Positions 14,040-22,108 of a stretch of 22,306 bases of DNA are shown in pieces; position 1 is the stretch's first letter; every line of letters begins with the position of its first letter. The notes beneath the pieces were generated by a model that was given only the letters and a program-made list of their open reading frames with translations, was not told the DNA's origin and searched no databases. A program made the translations under genes and the position numbers. The stretch comes from an uncultured Oscillospiraceae bacterium (GTDB lineage Bacteria; Bacillota; Clostridia; Oscillospirales; Acutalibacteraceae): assembly GCA_902492895.1 (NCBI GenBank), contig CABUNG010000038.1, positions 1 through 22,306 on the forward strand, written 5' to 3'.

Positions 14040-14968
14040 CGCTTCTCCTCGACAGTTTTTTAACGGTCGGGCAGCAGGTGCTCGGTCTGTTTGTTCTGGT
14101 CTGTATCGGTGTGATCTGCGGTAAAAAGGGCGTGTTCACGCAGCCGGCTGTCCGCAGCTGTGCCGAAATCGTGCTGCTGTTCGCCACTCCCTGCGTGATC
14201 CTCCAATCGTTTGAGCGGGAAAAAGACCCGCAGATGCTGCTGGGTCTGCTGTTCGCGGTGCTTGCGGCCCTGGCGGTTCACGGTCTCGGCATCGCGGCCG
14301 CTCACCTGACCTTCCGGGGGACGGAAGCGCGGGACCGGGTGCTCCGGTTCGGCGTCGTGTTTTCGAATGCGGGCTATATGGCCATTCCGCTGCAGAAGGC
14401 CCTGCTCGGGGAAGAGGGCGTGTTTTACGGGGCCGCCTATGTGGCGGTGTTCAATCTGGTGCTTTGGAGCTACGGCGTTCTCGCGATGAGCGGCGAACGG
14501 AAAAACCTGTCGCCCCGCAAGCTCCTGATTAATCCGGGCGTCATCGGTCTGGCGGCGGGACTGCTCCTCTTTTTTTCGGGCCTCCGTCTGCCTGCGTTTC
14601 TGGAAGCTCCGGTGGGGCATTTGGCCTCTCTCAATACGCCGCTGCCCATGCTGATCGTGGGCTTTTACCTCGCGGACGCGGATCTGAAAAGCGCGGTCCG
14701 GGACAGGCGTCTGCTCCTGTCGATGGGGCTGCGGCTGCTGGCCGTTCCGCTGCTCACGCTGGGGGTTTTGTATCTGTTCGGGATGCGGGGCACCCTGCTC
14801 ACCTCGTGTGTCATCGCGGCGAGCGCTCCGGCCGCCGCGGCCACCACGATGTTCGCCACCCGTTATGAAAAAGATACCCGTCTGTCGGTCAATCTGGTGG
14901 CGATGTCGACGCTGTTTTCCATGCTGACCATGCCGTTGGTCGTGGGCTTGTCCCAGGCGGTTGGATGA
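14036..14968 (+). CDS. AEC-family transporter (auxin efflux carrier-like permease)
   Basis: A 310-residue membrane protein with about ten hydrophobic segments in two blocks of five, the layout of the AEC (PF03547) family. Marks are GQQVLGLFVLVCIGVICGKKG at the N-terminus, the FATPCVILQSF segment, FGVVFSNAGYMAIPL in the fourth helix, the LPMLIVGFYLADADL stretch, and ASAPAAAATTMFATRYEKD near the end. Bacterial members carry malate, malonate or other small carboxylates; the substrate here is unknown. The start overlaps the previous stop as ATGA, with GAGGAGG seven bases upstream. A terminator follows at 14992-15030. Confidence 0.9.
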   Translation: MTLLLDSFLTVGQQVLGLFVLVCIGVICGKKGVFTQPAVRSCAEIVLLFATPCVILQSFEREKDPQMLLGLLFAVLAALAVHGLGIAAAHLTFRGTEARDRVLRFGVVFSNAGYMAIPLQKALLGEEGVFYGAAYVAVFNLVLWSYGVLAMSGERKNLSPRKLLINPGVIGLAAGLLLFFSGLRLPAFLEAPVGHLASLNTPLPMLIVGFYLADADLKSAVRDRRLLLSMGLRLLAVPLLTLGVLYLFGMRGTLLTSCVIAASAPAAAATTMFATRYEKDTRLSVNLVAMSTLFSMLTMPLVVGLSQAVG

Positions 14969-14991
14969 GGTCGGATGCTCTCGACATATAC

Positions 14992-15030
14992 AAAAAAGGG
15001 GCTGGGCGCTTGGCGTCCGGCCCCTTTTTT
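14992..15030 (+). terminator. Intrinsic terminator after the AEC transporter gene
   Basis: GGGGCTGGGCGC (14998-15009) pairs with GCGTCCGGCCCC (15013-15024), flanked by A6 and T6. It can act in both directions. Confidence 0.92.
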
Positions 15031-15311
15031 GTAGTGTTTAAGCAAGTGGGGTGAAGCGCGAAGCGGTGCGCCCTACAAAAAACGCCCGCTCAAGGCGGGG
15101 GGGATGAAATCTGTATGAAGGGGCAAGAACCGGATTATTATCCTTCAAAAAGAACTGCGGGGCATACGGCTGAAATATGCCGACCTGGGTTTATGTGGGT
15201 CAGCACGACAACCCATGAGCGCATTTTAGACAAAAGGAAATTGGTAATTTCAATCGAGCACCGCGGAATAATCCTTCTGTGGTAAAAAATCTTTTGCCGG
15301 CAGCGAAAAGG

Positions 15312-15352
15312 ATACATAAAGTATACATAAAATATGCAGTAGTATACACAAA
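15312..15352. repeat. Three helically phased ATACATAAA-type boxes
   Basis: ATACATAAA at 15312 and 15323, and ATACACAAA at 15344: start-to-start distances of 11 and 21 bp, one and two helical turns. This is the arrangement of direct-repeat sites for an activator that binds one DNA face. They lie about 130 bp upstream of the -35 at 15478. Confidence 0.4.
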
Positions 15353-15477
15353 GAAGAAAAGACGCGGGTTTTGTACTCTGGAGGCCCCTTATAAGCGCAC
15401 GCAAGCTAAGCCAGCCGCCATACGGAATGTTTCAGGCTTTTTGACATATAGTTTAAAAGGAAAATTTTGTAAGATAC

Positions 15478-15506
15478 TTGAAATTTTTACTTTTATCCAT
15501 TATAAT
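15478..15506 (+). promoter_or_regulatory. Promoter of the surface-protein gene
   Basis: TTGAAA (15478-15483), a T-rich 17-bp spacer and a perfect TATAAT (15501-15506). It is the best sigma-A promoter between the upstream terminator and the gene, and implies an unusually long leader. Confidence 0.72.
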
Positions 15507-15895
15507 GTGTACGTTTCTCTGTGAGTACATAGTATGGACGCGTTATAAGAGTACCACAGAAGGATGTATTCTATGATATCGCGAGAACGGCAAAACCACC
15601 CGGCGGCCGAAAATCAAGGGCCTTCCAGTGCATACAGTTGGACAGCAGCCGGAGTCGAATATGGTTGACTGGCAATCGTATATATCGGTCCGATTTGGCG
15701 GGAACGGGGGAGCTATTCGTCTTCCGTACTCCTGCGGGATATGGATGCGGTTGCATTCACCCTGCGGGAATGGGAGGATGCTGTGCCTATCAGACCGGGC
15801 AAAGCCATTCCGTTGAAACGCCGGGGCAGGCGAAACAATATGTAATCGGATGCACACCGAAAAAAGTGCAGAATACCAAGAAAGGAAGATACGAC

Positions 15896-18778
15896 ATGAA
15901 ACGAACGAAACAAAGCAAGCTGCTGGCCATCCTACTGACGGTCGCCATGATGCTGACGCTGGTGCCCACTGCGGTTTTCGCGGCGGATAACAACGTTTGC
16001 AAAATTGGAGAAACCGGATATCCGACGTTGGAAGGCGCCGTTTCCGAGGCGGCGGATGGGCAGGAAATTGTGCTTCTGGGCAACGTGGAACTGACGGAAA
16101 AGCTCGTCATTGACAAAAAGCTCACCCTGAATATCGGTACATACACTTTAAGCAGCACGGTTGTCAAAGGCACCGCGCTTGATATAAAAGCCGACGTAAC
16201 CATCACCGGCAGCGGCACCATCCAGGGCGCTGACCGTGAGTCCAGTTCCCCTACCGCTACGGCCTATATGCTTCAGGTCAGCGGCGGCGCCAAATTGACC
16301 TTGGACAATGTTGTTGTGCAGCCCGGAAAAACCCAGACAGGCGGCAGCACGGCCGCTGCAACCACGGGCGTTTATGTGTCGGCCGGAACCCTTGTGCTCA
16401 ACGGCGCGACGGTCAAGGGCGGGGATTCCATAGGCAAAGGTTACGGCGGTAATGCTGTCTATGTTTTCGGCAGCAATTCCCAGCTCACAGCCGATAACGC
16501 CACCATCATCGGCGGCGCTGCCGAAAGAACGGGCGCGGTAAGCAACGGCGGCGGATGTGCCGTTTACGTTCAGAACGGCACGGCCTCTTTGAACAACTGC
16601 ACGCTCACCGGAGGAAGCGCCAAGAGCACGCTGGAAGACTACTACAAAGCTGACGGCGGCAGCGCTCTTTGGATTCAAAATGAAGGCACAGCGGTCGTCA
16701 CCGGCGGAACGCTCACCGGCGGCGCATCGAATCAAACCAACAACGGCGGTTCGGGCGGCGCGGCTGTGTATGCGCCGGGCAGCTCTAAGGTGGATCTGAC
16801 GTTCTCTGATGTGGATATCGTGGGCGGCAATTCCGAAAATGGACAAGGCGGCAAGGCGTTTGCGCTTATGGGGCCGTCTACGGTTGTCGTAAAAGAGAAT
16901 TCCACAGTCGTCGGAGGCGACGGCGGACGATATGCCGGAACGGCTATCGATCTGAGTTCTTACTCCGCCAAAGGCACATTTACCATTGAAAACTCCTCCG
17001 TATTGGTCGGCGCAGGCCCTGTCTTCTCGTCCGACGGAACGGCGATTAACTTCGGCGGCAGCGATGCGGACGATCATATCGCCGTTACGGTAGAAGGAAG
17101 CGTCATTTCCGGCGGTGAAGACGGCAACTCGATATATGCGAAAGAGGCCGCTATCGAAAAAGGCAAGCTTATTCTGAAAGATTCTGAACTCAAAGGTTCC
17201 GTGATGCTCAGCAAAACCGGGGGCGGCTATTCCTATTCGTTCACGAAGGAACAGCTGAGTGCCATGGCGAACGGCGAAGACCAGGACATCTGGCAGGATG
17301 AGGACGGCAATGTGCAGATCGGTTCTGCGCCTGAGGGCGAACAGGATATCCGTCCGATACTGAACACGACGACCGGCACATACTATGTCAGCCTGGAAAA
17401 GGCGCTGGCTGAGGCCGACAACGGCCATGTCATCAAGCTGCTGGCGAATATCCAATATGAAACCAACGGCACGGGTCTGTTCAATATCACAAAATCCATT
17501 ACGCTGGACGGCGACGGTCATACGATTTCCGGCTACGGGAAAAGAGCCAGCAACAGCACGACGCTGGCCATCAATAACGGTGGAACCGACAAAGTCCATG
17601 TTACTCTGGAAAACCTGAAAATCGTCAACGATGCACCCAAAGGCCGTGCGATTGAGACACGGGGGAATATTGGGAGCCTGACCATCAAGAACTGTGAGAT
17701 TGCGTGCACGGGCGGAGGCAATACCCAGCTTCTGACCGTTGGCGGCAGCCAAAGCGATGCGGCCGAAATCCTCATTGACAAATCCACCCTCGACGCCGGA
17801 AACGCGGGTTATCCCATCGTTGCGTTTAACCCGATGAAGCTGGATGTTACGAACGAAAGCAAACTCGCGGGTTACTGCGGTGTCTATTTTAAAGGAGTAG
17901 ACGCATCGGAAGGGTCTCATGGCTCTGTCCTGACCGCTGAAAACAGCACCTTTGACTGCCCCAATGTGCACGGCGGCGATTCCAGCGATTTTGGTGTTTT
18001 TGTGCTGGAAGATGACAATATCAAAATCGCGATAAACAATTGTGTGATCAACGCGGAAAGCAAGGGAACCTCCAAGCAGGCTGTTCTGTCGGAAAGCAGC
18101 TTTGCGCAGCGCCACACCGAGGGGTATTCGATCACGATCAAAGGGGATTCCACGAAGGTAGCGGGTACCTTGCTGAGAAAAAATGACAATTGGGAAAAGC
18201 GCAGCTTTGCGGTTTCCGGCGGTGTATTCAGCGAAAAGGTTCCGGAAGAGCTCTGTGCGGAGAATTTCCACCCCAACGAAAATGAGGATGGTTCCTTCTC
18301 GGTTCATGTGCATACGGGCGCTGAGGCCGTGAAAGAAAACGAAAAAGCCCCCACCTGCACCGAAAAGGGCAGCTACGATTCTGTCGTATACTGTTCGGTC
18401 TGCGGGGAAAAGATGAGCAGCGAAACGAAGACGATTCCGGAAACGGAACATCAGTACGGATCGGATTGGGTATCCGACGAAACCAATCACTGGCATGAGT
18501 GCTCCTGCGGCGATAAGGCCGATGAAGCCGCTCATACCTTTGGCGATTGGACAGTCACCAAAGAAGCGACGGCCACTGAAGCCGGCAGCCGGGAAAAGGT
18601 CTGCACGGCCTGCGGCTATAAAGTGACCGAGGAGATCCCGGTGGGTTCCGAAAAACCGAACCCTGACACGGGTGACCATAACCATTTGGTCCTTTGGATT
18701 TCGCTGCTGGCTGTTTCTGCGGCGAGTCTGTGCACGCTGATTTCCACTTCCAAAAAGCGGAGCGCGCAAACAAAATAA
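15896..18778 (+). CDS. Sortase-anchored beta-helix surface protein with NPDTG signal
   Basis: A 960-residue secreted cell-wall protein. A Sec signal peptide (about 1-29: KRTKQSK, hydrophobic core, cleavage after AVFA) is followed by a long right-handed beta-helix region (about 35-560 and 575-800). It is rich in Gly, Asn, Ser and Thr, with repeated turns such as TLTGGSA and TLTGGAS. The helix restarts near residue 485 with a second copy of the N-terminal layout (TGTYYVSLEKALAEADNGHVI against TGYPTLEGAVSEAADGQEI). Residues about 804-917 hold His/Cys-rich modules (CSVCG, ECSCGD, CTACG). The C-terminus has NPDTG (922-926), a membrane helix and a basic tail, a variant sorting signal. AAAGGAAG precedes the ATG. 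The role is probably adhesion or glycan contact; no catalytic residues are recognised. Confidence 0.9.
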   Translation: MKRTKQSKLLAILLTVAMMLTLVPTAVFAADNNVCKIGETGYPTLEGAVSEAADGQEIVLLGNVELTEKLVIDKKLTLNIGTYTLSSTVVKGTALDIKADVTITGSGTIQGADRESSSPTATAYMLQVSGGAKLTLDNVVVQPGKTQTGGSTAAATTGVYVSAGTLVLNGATVKGGDSIGKGYGGNAVYVFGSNSQLTADNATIIGGAAERTGAVSNGGGCAVYVQNGTASLNNCTLTGGSAKSTLEDYYKADGGSALWIQNEGTAVVTGGTLTGGASNQTNNGGSGGAAVYAPGSSKVDLTFSDVDIVGGNSENGQGGKAFALMGPSTVVVKENSTVVGGDGGRYAGTAIDLSSYSAKGTFTIENSSVLVGAGPVFSSDGTAINFGGSDADDHIAVTVEGSVISGGEDGNSIYAKEAAIEKGKLILKDSELKGSVMLSKTGGGYSYSFTKEQLSAMANGEDQDIWQDEDGNVQIGSAPEGEQDIRPILNTTTGTYYVSLEKALAEADNGHVIKLLANIQYETNGTGLFNITKSITLDGDGHTISGYGKRASNSTTLAINNGGTDKVHVTLENLKIVNDAPKGRAIETRGNIGSLTIKNCEIACTGGGNTQLLTVGGSQSDAAEILIDKSTLDAGNAGYPIVAFNPMKLDVTNESKLAGYCGVYFKGVDASEGSHGSVLTAENSTFDCPNVHGGDSSDFGVFVLEDDNIKIAINNCVINAESKGTSKQAVLSESSFAQRHTEGYSITIKGDSTKVAGTLLRKNDNWEKRSFAVSGGVFSEKVPEELCAENFHPNENEDGSFSVHVHTGAEAVKENEKAPTCTEKGSYDSVVYCSVCGEKMSSETKTIPETEHQYGSDWVSDETNHWHECSCGDKADEAAHTFGDWTVTKEATATEAGSREKVCTACGYKVTEEIPVGSEKPNPDTGDHNHLVLWISLLAVSAASLCTLISTSKKRSAQTK

Positions 18779-18785
18779 TCGAAAC

Positions 18786-18822
18786 AAAGCGGCGCGGAGG
18801 CGAAACCTCCGCGCCGCTTTTT
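18786..18822 (+). terminator. Intrinsic terminator of the surface-protein gene
   Basis: A perfect 12-bp GC-rich stem (18789-18800 with 18806-18817), loop CGAAA, then TTTTT, a few bases past the stop. Confidence 0.95.
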
Positions 18823-18912
18823 CATGTTGACGAAAATAGCCGGCTGAATCATCCGATGTGCGGAGGCCATGCAGGATTTTCAGCGGAATCCTTTTCATAA
18901 ACGGCATAGCAC

Positions 18913-18940
18913 AACCGGCGTGACTCACGCCACGCCGGTT
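18913..18940 (-). terminator. Hairpin ending the dcuC-like operon
   Basis: AACCGGCGTG (18913-18922) pairs with CACGCCGGTT (18931-18940) about 40 bp past the carrier stop. The downstream T content on the minus strand is low (GTGCTATGCCGTTT), so termination strength is uncertain. Confidence 0.55.
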
Positions 18941-18979
18941 GAAAGAGGCTATAGCCGCAGGACTCGGAGACCGGCCGGC

Positions 18980-20419
18980 TTACGCGCCCATGGGCAGGAA
19001 AACGATCATGGAGAGAACGAACATGAAGACCGTGCCGACGATCATGGGTACCGAAGTGCGCTTGACCACTTCGATGGGACTTCGTTTGACCGACCCGGCC
19101 ACGATGACCGTCACGGCGGCAACGGGGGAGACCGCCCGCAGGAGGTTGCCGGCCAATCCCATCGGGATGCTGATGGCCAGGACATTGATGCCCGCCGCCG
19201 CGGCCAGCGGCACCATCAGCGGCACCATGGCGAAGAACAGGGCGGTGCCGCTGCCGCTGAGCAGCACGATCAGGGCGGTCAGGACGACCAGGATCAGGGG
19301 CAGGACAAAGCCGAGTCCGCCGCCCTGAATGCCGACCATAGCATCCTGGAGCGCCTGGATCAGGCCGATGGCCTTGAGCCCTGTGACGAATACGGAGGCC
19401 GCCACCAGCAGGGCGACGATGGGCATCGCGCCGCCCATGCCTTTGAAGAAGGCTTCGGTGCCGTCGAGAGCGGCCCGGGCTTTGCGGTGGCGGATGATCT
19501 CACACACGATTGCCACAACAAAGGAGAAGAGCGCCGCGACTTCCACGCTGATGTTCACGTTGAGATCGGTGAAAGAACCGATGAAAAAGACCACGATCAG
19601 CAGCAGGATGGGCAGCAGGGGCAGAATGGCGTAGACGGTCTTGAAGAGCGCGCCGCCCTCGATGTGCTTGGCCTCCTGGATATCCGCGTCCCCGGCGGAG
19701 CCGAGTTCGCCCTTGGCTTTGGCCTTTTTATCCATCCACTTCTGCCAGAAATAGTGCATGAGGGCCATGACGATCAGGGTGGGGATGGATACGATCGCGT
19801 GAAAGCGGAACACGTAATCGGTCGGGGTCAGACCGGCAAATTCGGTCGTTTTCGCCAGTTCTTCCGCAATGGCGACGTTGTCGCTGCCGAGCGGGGTGGG
19901 CATGACGGTGGCCGTGGTGGCGATGACGCCCGCGGCGGTCAGGGTGCTCATGCCCGATTTCACCAGAACGGGGAAGAGGGTCGCGAGCAGGATGATGGCG
20001 AGGTTCGACGCACTCGGAATGACCAGGGAGAGCAGGTTTCCGAGCAGGAACACCACCGGAACCAGGATATAGGCGGACTTGATGTGCCGGATCGGCTTGG
20101 TCAGGACGCTGACTGTGACGTCATTGGCACCGATATGGCTCATATACGCCGAATAGCCGCCCAGGATCAGGATGATGAAACCGGCCGAACGCAGGGTGTC
20201 TTTGAACTGGTCGGCGATGGCCTTGAGCGGATCGAGCCAGACGGCTCCGGTCGATGCGAAGTCCTTGACCCCGATACCGTTGCCCATGGCGATGCCGATG
20301 AACATGAGCAGGACGCCCATGAGAAACAGGGTGATCTTGATGTCCATCTTTTTGATGAGCATGAAGATCACGACGGCCACGGCGATGATCGCCGAACCGT
20401 ACATGATAACAGCGGACAT
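18980..20419 (-). CDS. DcuC-family membrane carrier
   Basis: A 479-residue membrane protein with about 12 hydrophobic segments, matching the DcuC group of C4-dicarboxylate/anaerobic carriers in length and motifs (ILILGGYSAYMSHIGAND, LLSLVIPSASNLAIILLATLFPVL, TATVMPTPLGSDNVAIAEEL, VLLSGSGTALFFAMVPLM, MGLAGNLLRAVSPVAAV). A charged cytoplasmic loop lies near residues 230-252. Classical DcuC moves fumarate, malate and succinate. Here it lies 41 bp behind a nucleoside hydrolase gene in the same direction, so its substrate may instead be a nucleoside or the products of cleavage. That is an inference from context. The start is supported by AAGGAGG seven bases upstream. It is the last gene of the operon. 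Confidence 0.87.
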   Translation of the reverse strand: MSAVIMYGSAIIAVAVVIFMLIKKMDIKITLFLMGVLLMFIGIAMGNGIGVKDFASTGAVWLDPLKAIADQFKDTLRSAGFIILILGGYSAYMSHIGANDVTVSVLTKPIRHIKSAYILVPVVFLLGNLLSLVIPSASNLAIILLATLFPVLVKSGMSTLTAAGVIATTATVMPTPLGSDNVAIAEELAKTTEFAGLTPTDYVFRFHAIVSIPTLIVMALMHYFWQKWMDKKAKAKGELGSAGDADIQEAKHIEGGALFKTVYAILPLLPILLLIVVFFIGSFTDLNVNISVEVAALFSFVVAIVCEIIRHRKARAALDGTEAFFKGMGGAMPIVALLVAASVFVTGLKAIGLIQALQDAMVGIQGGGLGFVLPLILVVLTALIVLLSGSGTALFFAMVPLMVPLAAAAGINVLAISIPMGLAGNLLRAVSPVAAVTVIVAGSVKRSPIEVVKRTSVPMIVGTVFMFVLSMIVFLPMGA

Positions 20420-20460
20420 GAAATTGCCTCCTTCAGACTCTATACGATCCCCCTCCGGGG

Positions 20461-21381
20461 TCAGATGCAGGTTGCGATTTTTTCCAAGAACCAGGCGCGG
20501 AAACGCTCCTGGTCGATGTCCATGCAGACTTTAGCGTTATGGGGCCGGCCGAGATAGCCCTTGAGATCGACGACGGTGCAGCCGGCGGTCATGCTGCCGG
20601 CAAGTTCGATATCCACCGTGGCGTCTTCCATCTGGTACATGGACGGCTCGAGCAGATAGGCGATGGCGCAGCTGTCGTACATTTTCAGCCCGGTTTTCAT
20701 GCTGCCGCCCCGGTATTTCTGGAACAGGCAGTAGGCCATCCGCCCCACCTCCCCGAGACTCGGCAGCTTGGCGCTGTCCTCGGGCAGGACGAGCGCTTTC
20801 CAGCCCACGTCCAGCCCCGCCATGACGAGGGGGAGTCCGGAATCGAACACGATCTTGGCCGCTTCGGGATCGGTGGCAACGTTGAATTCCGACATGACGC
20901 CCTTGTTCCCGCGGGAAGCTGAGCCGCCCATCATGACGATTTCCCGGATACGGCTCTTGACCTCCGGAAACGTTTTTAACAGCAGAGCGATGTTGGTCAG
21001 GGGGGCGATGGGTACGAGCGTGATGGGCTGGTCGCTTTCCAGAATCACCCGCCGCATCGCTTCCACGGCGTTTTCCTTCAGCAGCAGGTGATCGTCCGGC
21101 TCATCGAAGTCGAAGCCTTCCATCCCGCTGACGCCATGGACGTTGCTCGCGTCAAGGAACGGCTGGATCAGCGGGGCATCGGCGCCTTTGGCTACCGGGA
21201 CCTCCTTGCCGTAAAACTTGAGCAGCCGCAGGGTGTTGTAGGTCACTTTGTCGAGCGATACGTTCCCCGCAACCGTGGTGAGGAGACGGACGTCGAGTTC
21301 GTCGCTGAACAGGGCGATGGCGATGGCGACGGCGTCGTCGATTCCGGGATCGGTATCGATGATGATGGGGCGTTTGTTCAT
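20461..21381 (-). CDS. rihC: Nucleoside hydrolase (RihC-like)
   Basis: A 306-residue cytoplasmic enzyme that cleaves the N-glycosidic bond of ribonucleosides to give ribose and base. The N-terminal calcium site DTDPGIDD (D11, D15, D16), N40, the VHG loop with H82, MGGSASRGN, and E166/N168 of SEFN are present. Overall similarity to Escherichia coli RihC is clear throughout (TTVAGNVS, PLTNIALLL, FNVATDPEAA, TVVDLKGYLGRP). One active-site change is seen: the position that is His before the last metal-ligand Asp (MHD in RihC) is Tyr here (KMYDSCAIA, Y235-D236). AAAGGAGG seven bases upstream fixes the start. It lies 33 bp after the GNAT gene and 41 bp before the DcuC-like carrier. Confidence 0.92.
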   Translation of the reverse strand: MNKRPIIIDTDPGIDDAVAIAIALFSDELDVRLLTTVAGNVSLDKVTYNTLRLLKFYGKEVPVAKGADAPLIQPFLDASNVHGVSGMEGFDFDEPDDHLLLKENAVEAMRRVILESDQPITLVPIAPLTNIALLLKTFPEVKSRIREIVMMGGSASRGNKGVMSEFNVATDPEAAKIVFDSGLPLVMAGLDVGWKALVLPEDSAKLPSLGEVGRMAYCLFQKYRGGSMKTGLKMYDSCAIAYLLEPSMYQMEDATVDIELAGSMTAGCTVVDLKGYLGRPHNAKVCMDIDQERFRAWFLEKIATCI

Positions 21382-21414
21382 GGGAGTTCCTCCTTTTGCA
21401 GTGGGGCTAATGGG

Positions 21415-21876
21415 TTAGGTACGGCTTGTCCGGCCGGAAAGGGCCGCGGCCGGTTCGGGCAGGGGTACGGGGGTGAACTGCACCATGCCGTGACCGAATC
21501 CCGGAGCCGGGCGCTGGATAAAACCATATTTTTTGTAGAATCCCTCGGTTCCGGGCGTGGCCATCAGTCCGACGTACGCGCCCTCGCATCCCGCGCCGTT
21601 GATATACCGAAGGAGGGAATCCAGGAGCATGTGGCCGATCCCCCGGCCCTGACAGGCCGGATCCACTACCACATCTTTGATGAAAAAGACGATGCGGCCG
21701 TCTCCGACGACGCGGGCGATCCCCAGTGTCTCCGCACCCTCCCGTACTTCGGTTGTAAAAAGGCTGTTGCGCAGGGCGGCGGCCGCGTCGTCCGGTGAAT
21801 AGGGACGGAACTGTACTTTGTTCCGCAATCGGCCATACGTTTCCGCCGTCAGGGCGTTTTCCACGATCTTCAGCAT
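21415..21876 (-). CDS. GNAT-family N-acetyltransferase
   Basis: A 153-residue cytoplasmic acetyltransferase fold. Residues 63-91 carry the acetyl-CoA motif (VFFIKDVVVDPACQGRGIGHMLLDSLL, with QGRGIG as pyrophosphate-binding loop), followed by the C-terminal GFYKKYGFIQRP strand-turn typical of GNAT enzymes. The acceptor substrate is not predictable. A modest GGTGG precedes the ATG. It is the first gene of the minus-strand group ahead of the nucleoside hydrolase, so it may act on the same substrate class or merely share the transcript. Confidence 0.88.
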   Translation of the reverse strand: MLKIVENALTAETYGRLRNKVQFRPYSPDDAAAALRNSLFTTEVREGAETLGIARVVGDGRIVFFIKDVVVDPACQGRGIGHMLLDSLLRYINGAGCEGAYVGLMATPGTEGFYKKYGFIQRPAPGFGHGMVQFTPVPLPEPAAALSGRTSRT

Positions 21877-21947
21877 GTTCCACCCGTCTTTACCAGAAGA
21901 GATTGTTTCATGAAAAAGTATGTGCGCAGAGCGGCGCCGTTATACGG

Positions 21948-21963
21948 GTCGGATGCATCCGAC
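21948..21963. repeat. Perfect 16-bp palindrome upstream of the GNAT operon
   Basis: GTCGGATGCATCCGAC reads the same on both strands and lies about 70 bp before the GNAT start, between the terminator hairpin and the gene. It may be an operator. Confidence 0.45.
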
Positions 21964-21966
21964 TAT

Positions 21967-22008
21967 AAAAAATACCGGATTTAACGCCGTCTAAGCCGTT
22001 AAATCCGG
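21967..22008 (-). terminator. Intrinsic terminator upstream of the GNAT operon
   Basis: CCGGATTTAACG (21975-21986) pairs perfectly over 12 bp with CGTTAAATCCGG (21997-22008). On the minus strand it is followed by TATTTTTTA. It ends a minus-strand transcript arriving from beyond the right edge, or acts as an attenuator in the leader of the GNAT operon, for which no separate promoter could be found downstream. Confidence 0.8.
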
Positions 22009-22108
22009 AAAAATAAGGAATCGTCATATAAATTCATTGTTCACAATTATGCGAGGAGCGAGTTCCTCTTCGGTACTGTCGTGGGTTCGGAAGTTTACGT
22101 TGGATTGC

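Larger units (their letters stand above)
15031..15895. other. 865-bp gene-poor region upstream of the surface-protein gene
   Basis: No firm gene is seen. From left to right it holds GC-rich inverted sequence with a CCCGC/GCGGG hairpin next to A6 (about 15075-15100; terminator-like on the minus strand), a possible 56-codon frame at 15115-15285 with no good ribosome binding site, three phased ATACATAAA-type boxes (15312-15352), a sigma-A promoter (15478-15506), and then a leader of about 380 nt before the surface-protein ATG. The frame of the surface protein stays open upstream to 15638 but has no ATG there, and the signal peptide fixes the start at 15896. Confidence 0.6.

Noticed and set aside
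15115..15285. 56-codon open frame on the plus strand
   Set aside because: No good Shine-Dalgarno sequence beyond a G-run, no promoter assigned, and no recognisable family; kept only as a note.
15790..15860. Possible cyclic-di-GMP-I riboswitch because of GGGCAAAGCC in the surface-gene leader
   Set aside because: The second conserved block (GACGCAAAGCC-type) and the GNRA tetraloop/receptor pair are not found in the right order, so the match is only to a short motif.
15638..15895. 86-codon in-frame N-terminal extension of the surface protein, with a Cys/Gly-rich stretch resembling a peptide precursor
   Set aside because: It begins at a TTG without a ribosome binding site, and a clear Sec signal peptide with AAAGGAAG starts at 15896.
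16148..18928. 926-codon minus-strand open frame under the surface protein
   Set aside because: Antisense shadow of a GC-rich beta-helix gene; it also spans that gene's terminator, has no ribosome binding site, and shows no recognisable domain.
18869..20557. 562-codon plus-strand frame over the carrier gene
   Set aside because: Antisense of a membrane protein gene, giving a Gln/Asp/His-rich sequence; not a real protein.
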